From assembly GCF_030758755.1 (NCBI RefSeq), contig NZ_CP132387.1:1674001-1738000 (forward strand): a stretch of 64,000 nucleotides of DNA. The letters are read 5' to 3'. Position numbers and translations under genes: made by a program. Below are positions 9,418 to 19,097 of this stretch, piece after piece. The notes under the pieces are model-generated. The model was given only the letters and a program-made list of their open reading frames with translations, was not told the origin of the DNA and did no database searches. Every line of letters starts with the position of its first letter. The stretch's first letter is position 1. Source of the DNA: Bartonella apihabitans. GTDB taxonomy: Bacteria; Pseudomonadota; Alphaproteobacteria; Rhizobiales; Rhizobiaceae.

Positions 9418-10256
9418 ATACACAAGCCACAGCTATAAAAAACCCTCCAATCCGTCTTAAAACCGGCCGGATGATCCCGACCCTCGGTATGGGAACATGG
9501 ACACTTGCAGCCGGTCAACGACCTCTCGAACAAGAAGAGGAAGCGCTTGCAACCGGTCTTGATCTTGGCATGAATCTGATTGATACCGCCGAGCTTTATA
9601 GTTCCGGTAAAGCTGAAGAAATGGTTGGCCGTGTCATCAAAAAGGCCGGAACAAAACCATACGTGGTTTCAAAAGTCATGCCTTCGCACGCAACAAAAGC
9701 CGAAGACATTCGCAATGCCTGCAAAAACAGCCTTCAACGCTTGGGATTAAAGCAAATGGATCTTTATCTTTTGCATTGGCGTGGCGGAATTTCAAACCTC
9801 AAAACTGTGGTTGATACGTTTGAAGAGTTAAAAAGCGAAGGTGCCATTGTCGATTGGGGAGTTTCCAATTTTTCCGTTAACGACATGAATGATCTTTTCA
9901 GCCTTGAAAAAGGCGACCAATGCGCAACCAATCAGGTGGAATATTCTCTTGTCGACCGCTCTATCGAAGGCGGCCTTCTCGATTGGTCAAAAAATAACGC
10001 TATGCCGATTATGGCCTATTCACCACTTGGTTCGGGCAAAACCGCGCTTTTGCAAAATGCGGTGTTAAAAGACATTGCGCAAAAACATCATATGACTGCT
10101 GCGGCAATCGCAATTGGCTGGACAATCAGAAACAATTTTACCATTTCCATTCCCCAATCAGGTTCGCCTGCACATTGCCGTGAAAACAGCGCCGCACTTT
10201 CTCTTCATCTCGATGAAGAAGATCTCGCCCGACTTGATAAGGCTTTCCCGATTTGA
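9345..10256 (+). CDS. Aldo/keto reductase with twin-arginine signal
   Basis: A 303-residue protein. The N-terminus MDITRRQFAIACGAALMVS has the twin-arginine pattern and a hydrophobic stretch, predicting export through Tat. The rest is a TIM-barrel aldo-keto reductase with the catalytic tetrad in place: LIDTAELYSSG (Asp, Tyr), PYVVSKVM (Lys) and LYLLHWRGG (His), plus the phosphate-binding end (SIPQSGSPAHCREN). The start at 9345 is chosen for its AGGAAAGG site; a longer frame from 9270 would hide the signal. Substrate unknown. The next gene begins 53 bases downstream and is also predicted to be exported. Confidence 0.85.
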   Translation: MDITRRQFAIACGAALMVSPTISANTQATAIKNPPIRLKTGRMIPTLGMGTWTLAAGQRPLEQEEEALATGLDLGMNLIDTAELYSSGKAEEMVGRVIKKAGTKPYVVSKVMPSHATKAEDIRNACKNSLQRLGLKQMDLYLLHWRGGISNLKTVVDTFEELKSEGAIVDWGVSNFSVNDMNDLFSLEKGDQCATNQVEYSLVDRSIEGGLLDWSKNNAMPIMAYSPLGSGKTALLQNAVLKDIAQKHHMTAAAIAIGWTIRNNFTISIPQSGSPAHCRENSAALSLHLDEEDLARLDKAFPI

Positions 10257-10309
10257 GCAAAAAAGGTTTCCCTCTCTGGAGAACAAGGTTCAAGACAAGA
10301 AGGTTCAAC

Positions 10310-11119
10310 ATGTCTCTTGATCGTCGTTTTATATTAAAATCTGCTTTAGCTCTGTCTCTTGCCGAGATTTTTTCCCTGTCGCAGGCTTTTTCACAAAATA
10401 CCGAAAATTCAGTGGGGAAGACTTCAAATTCATCCAAAGCGGAAACAGTAAACGATAGCCCCGCAACAAAAACGGAAGCTGATGTCAAAAATCTTAAAAT
10501 CGGGGTCATTGGCGCCGGCTCGCTTGGCGGAACTGTTGCAACCCTCCTTGTAAAATCCGGCCATTCGGTGATGTTTTCTTCGCGCCATCCGGATGAGTTG
10601 CGACGCTTTACAAACCCGCTTAGAGACAAAGCTTCAGTCGGTACACCGCGCCAGGCGGCACAATTTGGTGATGTTATCCTTGTTGCAGTGCCGTTTTCAG
10701 CCTGGCCTCAAATCGGCAAAGATTTTGCCGCCGAAATGAAGGGGAAAATTGTTATTGACGCGACAAACCCGCCTTTGTGGGGAGGAGATTTAGAGCCTCT
10801 TTCAATCGAAGCAAAGAAAAACGGCGTTGCCGAAACGGTAAAAAAATATGTGCCGGATGTGCGCCTTGTCCGTGCTTTTTCGGCAGTTGACGCTACGGTG
10901 ATTGAAGATTGTTTCAATAAAAAGATAGAAGCTGTGGGTATGCCGATGGCAAGTGACGATGAAAAAGCATTGGACGTTGTGGCCGAGCTCGTGCGCGAAA
11001 CCGGTTGCGAACCTGTCATCACCGGCAAACTTGAAACAGCGCATATTTTCGCCCCCGGCGAGCCGGGTTTTCGTGCCCACCTCCCGGCAGATAAATTGCG
11101 AAAACGCCTTGGCCTATAA
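10310..11119 (+). CDS. Exported NADPH-dependent F420 reductase-like oxidoreductase
   Basis: A 269-residue protein with an N-terminal signal (MSLDRRFILKSALALSLAEI, Tat-like RRF) and a Ser/Asn/Thr-rich linker, then a Rossmann domain starting KIGVIGAGSLGGTVATLLVK (GxGxxG) and VMFSSRHPDEL. The DVILVAVPF and KIVIDATNP segments match the F420_oxidored (NpdG-like) family, members of which often use NADP only. The start at 10310 has AAGG upstream; the frame is open from 10253. The stop overlaps the start of the next gene by one base (TAATG), so the two are coupled. Confidence 0.8.
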   Translation: MSLDRRFILKSALALSLAEIFSLSQAFSQNTENSVGKTSNSSKAETVNDSPATKTEADVKNLKIGVIGAGSLGGTVATLLVKSGHSVMFSSRHPDELRRFTNPLRDKASVGTPRQAAQFGDVILVAVPFSAWPQIGKDFAAEMKGKIVIDATNPPLWGGDLEPLSIEAKKNGVAETVKKYVPDVRLVRAFSAVDATVIEDCFNKKIEAVGMPMASDDEKALDVVAELVRETGCEPVITGKLETAHIFAPGEPGFRAHLPADKLRKRLGL

Positions 11120-12410
11120 TGACAAACAAGCTGCAACATATATTTGAACGTCTGTTCGCGCTAAAAGCGCATGAAACAGTTGCTTTTTTGGGCGGCTTTT
11201 TCACGCTTTTTCTCGTCTTTTGCAGCTATTTCATGTTGCGACCGGTGCGTGAAACATTCGGCATTGCCGGTGGTGTCGATCATCTCTCATGGCTTTTTAC
11301 TGCCACTTTTTGCGCCATGTTTCTCGTTGTGCCCGTTTTCGGCTTTATCAGCCAGAAAATTAAAAAGACCAATCTCTTCATCTATTCGACGCTTTTTTGT
11401 AGTCTTATTATGCTCGGCTTTACGCTAAGCCTTTATTACAATAGCGGCAGTGTCTGGGTGGGGCGCGCGTTCTTTGTCTGGGTTTCGGTTTATAACCTGT
11501 TTGTTATTTCCCTCACATGGAGCTTTTTGGCCGAGGTTTTTACCAAAGAACAGGCCCAGCGCCTGTTTGGCCCCTATCAGCAGGCGCAAGTCTTGGCGGC
11601 ATAACCGGCCCGCTGATAAGTGCATTTATGGTTGAAAAAGTGGGCTATGCGGGACTGCTTTTAATTTCGACAGCGCTGTTTTTATCTACGCTTTTTCTCT
11701 GGTTTTTTCTTGTGCACTGGCGAAGTGATTTTGGCCGCGGCAAAGACCTGAAACAAGACAACCCCGGAATGACCGCGTCGGAAAAAGAAAAGAGTGAAAC
11801 CTATTCCGGCATATGGATTGGCTTGAAACTCATCGTAAAATCGCCTTATCTCCGCCAAATTGCGGTTTATGCTATTTTCACCTCGGCCGGAACCACCTTT
11901 CTTTATTATGCGCAGGCGCGCCTTGTTCAGGCTACCTTTACCAATCCCAATGAACAGACACAGTTTTTTTCCATTATGGATACGGTTGTGCAAACCTCGT
12001 CCATTCTTATCCAGATGTTCGTTACCGCCCGCATTGCAAAAAAATTTGGCGTGACATTCTTGCTTGTAAGCTTGCCTGTCATGATGGTGATCCTGTTCGG
12101 ACTACTCGGCATATTCTATTGTTTTCCGATTTTGGCAATCGCGATGATATTGCGCCGTGTGGGAGAATATGCACTTGCCCGCCCTGCCCGTGAAATGCTC
12201 TTTTCGGCAGTTGATGAAAATTCGCGTTTCAGTGCGAAAAACGCTATTGATACTTTTGTCTATCGCGGGTCGGATGCATTCTGGGGCTGGGTTGATACGC
12301 TTATCCGCAACGTTGTCTCCCCACCAGTCATTATGCTGCTTGCACTTGTTTTATCCTGCCTCTGGGCAATTTCAGGAAAGAAAATCGGCAAGCGTTACGA
12401 CGAACTTTAA
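11119..12410 (+). pseudogene. Npt1/Npt2-like nucleotide transporter (MFS-type), frameshifted
   Basis: The first frame (MTNKLQHIFERLFALKAHET...) has helices with the family-like YFMLRPVRETFGIAGG and runs to a stop at 11604. The second frame resumes at the CCCC run 11571-11574: with one extra C the text reads LFGPLSAGASLGGITGPL and continues through six more helices to 12410. Combined length is about 430 residues, normal for bacterial ADP/ATP-translocase-like or MFS carriers. It could be a sequencing deletion in a homopolymer. Translationally coupled to the upstream oxidoreductase. Confidence 0.7.
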
Positions 12411-12638
12411 ACCTAAGAGCGCTAAAAAATATTCAGCAAGGAAATTTCGATTGTTAATCTGTTACCCGTTTTAAATAAACAATATCACGTCCTATCCTCG
12501 TTCGTCCGCCATCAGACTCATTTTAGCTGTCACGAGAAGGATTCTTACATTGAGAATAGAAGCTAAGCGTTTAAAAGCTAGTTTTCATAAATGGCATGAT
12601 TTCAAAAGTGCTTTTTAATGATTGTTTTTAGCCGATAT

Positions 12639-14597
12639 TTACTGAAAATCTTTATCAGCGCATACAATTTCATCTTTAGAAAACCAACCTTTCATGATTG
12701 CCATTTCTCCCGTCTTTTCTGGATTCTTACTATAAGCAATCACAGCCAAACTTTTTTTAGCACGTGTGCAGGTTACATAGAATAAGCGCCGCGTGCGTGC
12801 GAGCCTTTCTGATGTATCTTTCTCATGCGCTTTTCCACTTAATGTCGGTGTTGGTTGCCCATTAAAGAGTTTGTCATAAGAAAAATTATGACCGCGAGCT
12901 TCTTCATCATCTAAAATCACCAATACGCGATCAAATTCTAACCCTTTGATACCTTGTTGGGTTGAAAAAGGACTTTCCCCATTAAAATAGACCATATAGT
13001 TGTATATTTGCTTATAGGGAGTTTCTAAAAACTTTCGCCATGCCTCTAAAATTAGATCAGGTGAGGTTTCCTCTTCCTTTGATTGCTCTGTTGTTGCGTC
13101 GCCCGCCACTGTTCGACTAACGGTTTCGTCATTCTTACCATCGGAAGAACAAAATGGCATTAATTCAACTGGCAAGTCGAACAAATGATTGTTTGCGACA
13201 CAATGTAGGATGTTCCAAAAAGACGCTTCTGGATTTTTCTTAATAACTTCTAATAATTGTTGAACACTGCTATTCAAACGGGACAGTGGATACTTCTCAT
13301 CGTTTTCCTTAGCGTCACTAACACATTTTTTAAAAAGCGGTGACTTTGCTCGTAAATGCGCCAGAAGTTCAAATTTTTTATTTTCACGATAGGCTAAAAA
13401 TACTGGTGCAATTAGTCTCGAAAAAAAACGTATTCCCTCTGGTTCTTCCTTCATAACTGCGCTTTTTAGATTTTGTGCTTTATCGAATGCTTCATACATC
13501 TGAGAAAAGCCATATCGGGAAGCGGCCATGCGATGCTCCAAGATTAGTATTTTGACAGCGTCTCTATTTTCCCATTCTGCATCCTTGGTTATTTCGGCCA
13601 TTTGGTGTCGTACATTTTGCTCAAATGCATCTTTGTTGACGATTGCGTTGGATATAGTAAACAACCGCGCAAAACCTTCTTCGCTATCTTTACGTGCGAA
13701 TTGAATTTTGCCATCGTTACGAATTGCATTTCCAAGAGCGATAATGCGTCGAGGTGAACGATGGTTGAGCTGTTTTGATAGCTCTATTTTATGAGTGAAC
13801 AAGCCGTCTAACGTTTCGCAACCACCCGTATAAATACGTTGCATTTCATCTCCAAAAAGACCTAACGCAAACCTATTGTGAGCTTCATTTGCAATGCCGA
13901 TCAGCCCCTCCAATAATTCTTTCCGCGTATCTTGGCTCTCGTCAATCAACAAAAACGGATATTTATCTATGAGAACGTTTTTGAACGTCTCTTTTCCAAA
14001 TCTATTTTCCTCAGCCGTAGCATTATTGGCAATAAAATCCGCCGTAATCTTTAACACGTCTTCATGTGTCAAACAGCTTTCACCAAAATTATCCCCATCG
14101 GGACTATAGGTAAAATGTTGCGGTTTTTTTAATCTCTCTAATCGTTTCTCAATAAGAGAAAGTTTGGTGGCACGATCCAAAGCGGCTTTCGACCCCTTAT
14201 GCTCCTTTTTTTGTTTTTCTTTTATATCTATAGCTTCTTTTTCCCATTTATTTATCATCCATTTCTGGATATCTTTTTGGTAATTTTGAATAAGTCTCCA
14301 ACAGAAACTATGAATGGTGGAAATTGGGAACAGATTGTCTTCGCCAACGCGTTCTATAATTTCATCGGCTGCCGCATTGGTATAGGTGATAACCGCAATT
14401 TTTTTTCCCATAAGGCGGAAATGTTCACCATATTTTTTACGGAATTCTTCAAGTACAAATTTTAAAGACCGAGTTTTTCCAGTGCCTGCACCGGCATAGA
14501 GAATAAAACTAACCGGTTTATCGGGGGTAAGACATTCAAGGATTTCACTATCAATATGATCATCGAAATCCGGTTCTTTAGTTTTAATATCAGACAT
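12639..14597 (-). CDS. gajB: UvrD-like helicase, GajB-like component of a Gabija system
   Basis: A 652-residue SF1 helicase. Visible motifs: Walker A ILYAGAGTGKTRS near the N-terminus, motif Ia VITYTNAAADEIIERV, FPISTIHSFCWRLI, Walker B LLIDESQDTRKELLEG, GDEMQRIYTG, and C-terminal QQGIKGLEFDRVLVILDDEE with RRLFYVTCTRAKKSLAVI. It overlaps the OLD-family nuclease gene by 8 bases in the same orientation, which is the Gabija gajA-gajB arrangement. It is longer than the GajB proteins first described (about 500 residues). In Gabija the helicase partner assembles with GajA and contributes to phage defence by DNA sensing and degradation. Confidence 0.8.
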   Translation of the reverse strand: MSDIKTKEPDFDDHIDSEILECLTPDKPVSFILYAGAGTGKTRSLKFVLEEFRKKYGEHFRLMGKKIAVITYTNAAADEIIERVGEDNLFPISTIHSFCWRLIQNYQKDIQKWMINKWEKEAIDIKEKQKKEHKGSKAALDRATKLSLIEKRLERLKKPQHFTYSPDGDNFGESCLTHEDVLKITADFIANNATAEENRFGKETFKNVLIDKYPFLLIDESQDTRKELLEGLIGIANEAHNRFALGLFGDEMQRIYTGGCETLDGLFTHKIELSKQLNHRSPRRIIALGNAIRNDGKIQFARKDSEEGFARLFTISNAIVNKDAFEQNVRHQMAEITKDAEWENRDAVKILILEHRMAASRYGFSQMYEAFDKAQNLKSAVMKEEPEGIRFFSRLIAPVFLAYRENKKFELLAHLRAKSPLFKKCVSDAKENDEKYPLSRLNSSVQQLLEVIKKNPEASFWNILHCVANNHLFDLPVELMPFCSSDGKNDETVSRTVAGDATTEQSKEEETSPDLILEAWRKFLETPYKQIYNYMVYFNGESPFSTQQGIKGLEFDRVLVILDDEEARGHNFSYDKLFNGQPTPTLSGKAHEKDTSERLARTRRLFYVTCTRAKKSLAVIAYSKNPEKTGEMAIMKGWFSKDEIVCADKDFQ

Positions 14598-16896
14598 CGA
14601 TGTGGCCTCCCTTTTCGTCAGGGTCGGCTTGAAGCTTTTCTTGGAACCAATTTAATCCACTATCAATATAAGCTGGCACTTCTAACTTGTTTCCATCTTC
14701 ATACATTAGGCAATCAAGTGCAAAATTTACTTTGTCCGTTCTTCTAACCCATTCAAAAATATTATTGGATAATGTTTTTAAATCAGGATTATTTGTATCA
14801 AATTTATCTACAATCTCATAAGCTTCTTTATTTAATTCTTCCAATATTTCTATATTTTTATAAATAACAGCATCCTCAAACGTTCTTGGAATAAAATCTC
14901 CTAATTCATTTACATTAATTTTTTGCTGAAAAGCTATGTAGAGTGATAGACCGTGAATGGGATTTTTGAAATAAACGTTTAAATCCACGTTCAATAAGTC
15001 ATCAATAAGAACAACTTGCTTAGACGAATCTTTAGAAAACCATTCTTTAAGTGTTGGGTTACTTGTTTGTTGTCCTTTACCTTTTTCCGGCGTGACCGAC
15101 GTTAATCTATTATTTTTCTCGCTATTTTTTGCTACTGAATCAAGATCTGTAATAATTAAAGTTGCTAATCCCAATTCTTCCAATAAAGGTCGAAACTTGT
15201 GGATATAATTTCCACCCACTTCAAGCAGCGAGATATATCTTCGCAAAATATTTTTAAAATGGTTTTGTATAAAATATGGAACAAGTATCCTTTCTGCCGC
15301 GCCTTCGACAAAAATCACACCATCCGCAAAAAATAGGTCGCAATGCATGATCTTGAGATAACGTTCAACGAACCGTATTTCATCAGATTTCTTATCAAAA
15401 ATATTCGATAAATTAATAATTCTCGTAGTTGGTGTCTCATCTTTGTTTATTGCTGGATAACGGCGAAAATACCGTAATGAGGAAAAATTGACTTCATGCG
15501 TAATATGTGGCGAATGAGTGCTAACCACAAGTTGAGTAACAAATTCTTCACTGTCACCGAGGCTGCTATGTTTACGCAGTAAGTCATAAGCTTTGCGAAT
15601 AAAGACTTGTTGAACCTGAGCATGGAGGTGAGCTTCTGGCTCTTCAATTAAAACAAGCTGAATAGGTTTAATTATGGTTTTATTTTCATCGTCTGTGACA
15701 GGCCTTGCTTTACCAACGCGCATCCAGTCATCGCGAAAGCCCATCATCATGAAAACCATTGAAATTAAATTTTGATATCCTAAACCACAATAATTTTCCG
15801 GAAGCACAAGCTCATCATTGCTGTTAGTTTCGGGATCCATAACTTTATAACTCACTGATGACTTATGGTTTAAAATATCGGTCGTCGTAAGGTGGGGAGT
15901 TATAACCAATTGAGGATCGGTTATACCGGGATACCCAATCCCCTTAAGCTCAGATAAAGGAACTTTGAGACCTTTTTCAAGCAAACCACCAAATTCTCTT
16001 TCGGCAGTTTGAATGGCCGTCAGAGCCGACAAATCTGCATCGGTCGGCGTTTTGGTAGGATCAACATGATCCTTATAATATCGGCGCAATTGATCGGATA
16101 AACGTCGTTTAAATTTCCCTGCGCCTGCTCCTTTGTCATCTTTCTTTCCATCATTTACAGTTGCATCAGCAAAGTCCCGTTGTGCTGCAATTTCATAGAT
16201 TTTAATAATATTTTGTAACGGTGACCGTTCAAAGGGGTGAATCTCTTCGGATAATTTTTGAGGACTTTTTCCATCTTTATCAAACTTTGACGGATCAAGA
16301 GGATAAGGCTTAAGCTCAATATAAGTATCCAGCCGACTTTCAAGAAAATCAGCCAAATTTCTTGGCCAAACAACCACTTCAGTTGCTCTATTCCCCTCTT
16401 TAGTTTCTGATTTTGCTTTTGCTTCTTGACTTTTTTTATTGATGTTTTTAGCAGCGTTACGCTCTATTTGATATTCCTGTCGGAGTTTTTGAAAATCCTT
16501 AACCTGATATTTCAATCTTACCCCGAGAAGCCCCTCCTTCCAGTCCAAATCGGGTAAAATATCTACTACATATCGAATCTGGTTTATTGGGACATCAAGC
16601 CAAATGTCCATAGCAGGAAGTAAGTCGTTTAGGTTATAAGGGGCAAGCTTATCAGTCGTGTCAAACTGCTCATTTTCCCAAAATTGACCTATCGCGTTAA
16701 TCTTTTTCCAGTTAGAAATTGTAACATCACGAAGCTTGAGGGTATCTGGTGAAATAAGAAATAGACCCAATGCAGTCATTGCAGAAGTTTTTCCGCTATT
16801 ATTCGCTCCAACAAGAATCGTGCTTTTGTCATCAAGCTCTAGGCGTACAGACTGCAATTTTCTAAAATTAGTTATATCGACATATTTTATTCGCAT
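14590..16896 (-). CDS. gajA: OLD-family ATP-dependent endonuclease, GajA-like component of a Gabija system
   Basis: A 768-residue protein. The N-terminus is an ABC-type ATPase (KYVDITNFRKLQSVRLELDD, Walker A VGANNSGKTSAMTAL; Walker B VLIEEPEAHLHAQVQQVFI near residue 410; STHSPHITHEV). The C-terminal part is a TOPRIM nuclease: VIFVEGAAERILVPYF with E531 and LIITDLDSVA with D584/D586. That ATPase-TOPRIM order defines OLD nucleases; next to a UvrD helicase it gives a Gabija-type system. A charged insertion (NINKKSQEAKAKSE...) lies near residue 150. It is the first gene of the operon. It is about 190 residues longer than the prototype GajA, so a distinct subtype is possible. Confidence 0.82.
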   Translation of the reverse strand: MRIKYVDITNFRKLQSVRLELDDKSTILVGANNSGKTSAMTALGLFLISPDTLKLRDVTISNWKKINAIGQFWENEQFDTTDKLAPYNLNDLLPAMDIWLDVPINQIRYVVDILPDLDWKEGLLGVRLKYQVKDFQKLRQEYQIERNAAKNINKKSQEAKAKSETKEGNRATEVVVWPRNLADFLESRLDTYIELKPYPLDPSKFDKDGKSPQKLSEEIHPFERSPLQNIIKIYEIAAQRDFADATVNDGKKDDKGAGAGKFKRRLSDQLRRYYKDHVDPTKTPTDADLSALTAIQTAEREFGGLLEKGLKVPLSELKGIGYPGITDPQLVITPHLTTTDILNHKSSVSYKVMDPETNSNDELVLPENYCGLGYQNLISMVFMMMGFRDDWMRVGKARPVTDDENKTIIKPIQLVLIEEPEAHLHAQVQQVFIRKAYDLLRKHSSLGDSEEFVTQLVVSTHSPHITHEVNFSSLRYFRRYPAINKDETPTTRIINLSNIFDKKSDEIRFVERYLKIMHCDLFFADGVIFVEGAAERILVPYFIQNHFKNILRRYISLLEVGGNYIHKFRPLLEELGLATLIITDLDSVAKNSEKNNRLTSVTPEKGKGQQTSNPTLKEWFSKDSSKQVVLIDDLLNVDLNVYFKNPIHGLSLYIAFQQKINVNELGDFIPRTFEDAVIYKNIEILEELNKEAYEIVDKFDTNNPDLKTLSNNIFEWVRRTDKVNFALDCLMYEDGNKLEVPAYIDSGLNWFQEKLQADPDEKGGHIDV

Positions 16897-17376
16897 AAAA
16901 CCCCGCCTTTAAGTCAGTACAAAAACTCTCAAAAGTTATTTAATCATTCAAATTCCGTCAATATGAATGGTCAAAATTAACGGTGAGCGAGACGGTTATT
17001 TAAGTCAATTTTCTTTCAACTTTTAAGCTGTCTTATATTTTACAAACAAATTTCTGTAGAAGCGAACTCTCTCCCGCTTTTATAACCGTTTACTAAAAAT
17101 GCGAGTTTTGGGCGCTCAATATGAGTTGGGAAACAAGATGGCACATTACCCCCACCCCCACGACATTCGATGGATTATTTTTTTAAAAAGAAGGGCACAA
17201 AGATCAAGGCGCAAAATGTAAAAATGAAGGTAAGCAGAATACTGAAACAAGAGCTCACAACATTAATAATAAAAACGAAAATAATTGAGGGCAAACAGCA
17301 ATTGGTTCTTCCTTACTTATTCCTGAAAAAGGCGTGGAGAGTGATACATGCAAATCATAATATCCGGCCTCGTTTT
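16897..17376. other. Intergenic region upstream of the Gabija-like pair
   Basis: About 480 AT-rich bases between the convergently placed neighbours. It should hold the promoter of the nuclease gene on the reverse strand. The forward frame 17170-17457 runs into the end of the uraD-hiuH fusion and has no family resemblance, so I do not call it. Confidence 0.5.
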
Positions 17377-18354
17377 TCAACTGCCGCGATAGGTCGAATA
17401 GCTCCACGGGCTTACAAGAAGCGGCACATGATAATGGGCGGTGTTATCGGCTATTGAAAAGCTGATGGTGATTTCATCAAGAAAAGGCGGGTTATCAAGT
17501 TTTGCGCCTTGGTTTACAAAATAGGCTGCCGTGAAAAAATGCAATTCATATTGCCCGTTTTTCATTGCCTTTTCATCAAGAAGCGGTTTTTCCGTTCGCC
17601 CGTCCTGATTGCTCTTTGTTTCAACAAGCAATTTTTTGACGACGGATTGCGTTTTTTCTCCCGCGAAATGCGTTTTTTCGGCCATTCCACGAGGGGTGTT
17701 TATTATCCCGTTATTTTCATTTTCCGGAACATCTTGCGGGCAAAGCTTGTAAAGCTGAATTTTAACGCCGCTAGCCGGTTTACCGGATGCTGTATCAAGA
17801 ATATGGGTTGTCAAACCGGTCATGTTTTCTCCCTCACTGTCTATGAGATCTTCAAGCCGCAAGCGCGCAATGCGGAAGATTTCCGTCAACGCCGTGGCTT
17901 TTTCTTCATCTTTATCATTGTTCAAGCGCTTTTTCATATTGGCGAGAATGGAATATTTGTCATGGGCTTTGCCACCATGCCCCCGAACAGCAATGATAAA
18001 GGGAAAAGAAAATTTCGCCCGATAGGCTTCATTCAATTTCTGAAATTGATCGAATTCATCTTCACTCAAACGATCAAGCCCTGCCCCTTTTTGTTCTTTT
18101 TCCGATTGCGCCGTCAATTTCGATGAACGGGCAAGCTTACCCGCAAGATCGGGGTGAGCCAAAATCAACCTGTCTTTCAACTCTTCCGGAGCTTGCCGAA
18201 CCGCTTCGACCATGGCCTCATAAAGCGCATCGAGATTTTCAAACGGGCGTTTTCCTGCAACACTTTCCCCCACCCAAGGGGAATGCTCGAAAATACCGCT
18301 TAAACAATCAATAAAAGCAGCGGCTGGAAGAGTGTTCAATTGTTCAATTTTCAC
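17377..18354 (-). CDS. Bifunctional OHCU decarboxylase / 5-hydroxyisourate hydrolase (allantoin synthase)
   Basis: A 325-residue fusion. Residues about 1-165 are OHCU decarboxylase (UraD type): IFEHSPWVGESVAGKRPF with the conserved catalytic-region His, LILAHPDLAGKLA, and FPFIIAVRGH. Residues about 178-325 are a transthyretin-like HIU hydrolase: LTTHILDTASGKPASGVKI and the family-signature C-terminus SPWSYSTYRGS with HYHVPLL before it. Together they convert 5-hydroxyisourate to S-allantoin, the order also found in the plant TTL enzyme. The HIUase part carries a longer than usual central loop. It lies downstream of puuE and allA on the same strand, so a ureide operon is likely. Confidence 0.92.
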   Translation of the reverse strand: MKIEQLNTLPAAAFIDCLSGIFEHSPWVGESVAGKRPFENLDALYEAMVEAVRQAPEELKDRLILAHPDLAGKLARSSKLTAQSEKEQKGAGLDRLSEDEFDQFQKLNEAYRAKFSFPFIIAVRGHGGKAHDKYSILANMKKRLNNDKDEEKATALTEIFRIARLRLEDLIDSEGENMTGLTTHILDTASGKPASGVKIQLYKLCPQDVPENENNGIINTPRGMAEKTHFAGEKTQSVVKKLLVETKSNQDGRTEKPLLDEKAMKNGQYELHFFTAAYFVNQGAKLDNPPFLDEITISFSIADNTAHYHVPLLVSPWSYSTYRGS

Positions 18355-18456
18355 GGGGCCTTTTTCCTTAATTTGTTTGCCGGTATTTATGTGTTCTCAA
18401 TTTTTATATTTTGCTTCATTCTGTTCTTTAAAACGAAAGTTCGCGAAGTCTTTCCG

Positions 18457-19058
18457 TCATTTGCCAAAATCCGGCAACCGGCTGATTTGCCAAGCCTCGT
18501 CTTGATAAAAATATTCTTCTAGATTGTTTTCGACACCACCGCGATCAATGACATAAAAATCGCTTGTCTTGAAAAGTGCAAGAAGCGGAAAATGCCAGAC
18601 ATTTTTATGATAATTAACGCCAACACCTGAAGGGCAATAAAAGGCTTGCGGGGTGGAAGGTTTGCCCCCTTCATCCTTTGCCACAACAACGAGAAACGGA
18701 TTTTCGCCCGCTGGCAGAAATGCCTGCGAACCATAAGGGTGACGTTCCATCATGTCGATGATTAAGGGAAAGCTGATCGGCAGAGACCGGAAGACATTGA
18801 TGAGGACGCGGGGCTTTTCCCCCGCTGCTTCAACCTTTGCAAGATCATGAAAACGGGTGGCCCACCCTGATTGATCGGGATCATAACCGGATTTTTTTGG
18901 TAAGCCGAGCCTCTATTATTTTCTTTGTCCATTTGGTCGGGCAAAATTGTTTCTTCCCTCACGTCGATTACATCGCCGAAAGGAGAAAATTCGGCTTTTC
19001 CGATTTTTAAAACGGCAAGCTCGTGCAATTGTTTTTTATGATTTTTCTGCTCGGCCAT
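18457..19058 (-). pseudogene. allA: Ureidoglycolate lyase, frameshifted
   Basis: The upstream frame (MAEQKNHKKQLHELAVLKIG...) ends with PINQG near 18868. The downstream frame continues WATRFHDLAKVEAAGEKPRV, LINVFRSLPISFPLIIDMME and RHPYGSQAFLPAGENPFLVV. One extra G in the GGG run (plus-strand CCC, 18865-18867) restores a normal AllA of about 200 residues. AllA splits ureidoglycolate to glyoxylate and urea, the last step of the allantoate route. The gene is 39 bases after puuE and about 100 bases before the uraD-hiuH fusion. Whether it is truly broken or a base was missed in sequencing cannot be decided here. Confidence 0.8.
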
Positions 19059-19097
19059 TGTATCCTGTTCTCCGGTTTTCTTTATTCTGTTTCAGGC

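Noticed and set aside
17170..17457. 95-residue forward frame upstream of the Gabija-like genes
   Set aside because: It overlaps the well-supported end of the OHCU decarboxylase-HIU hydrolase gene on the other strand and resembles nothing known.
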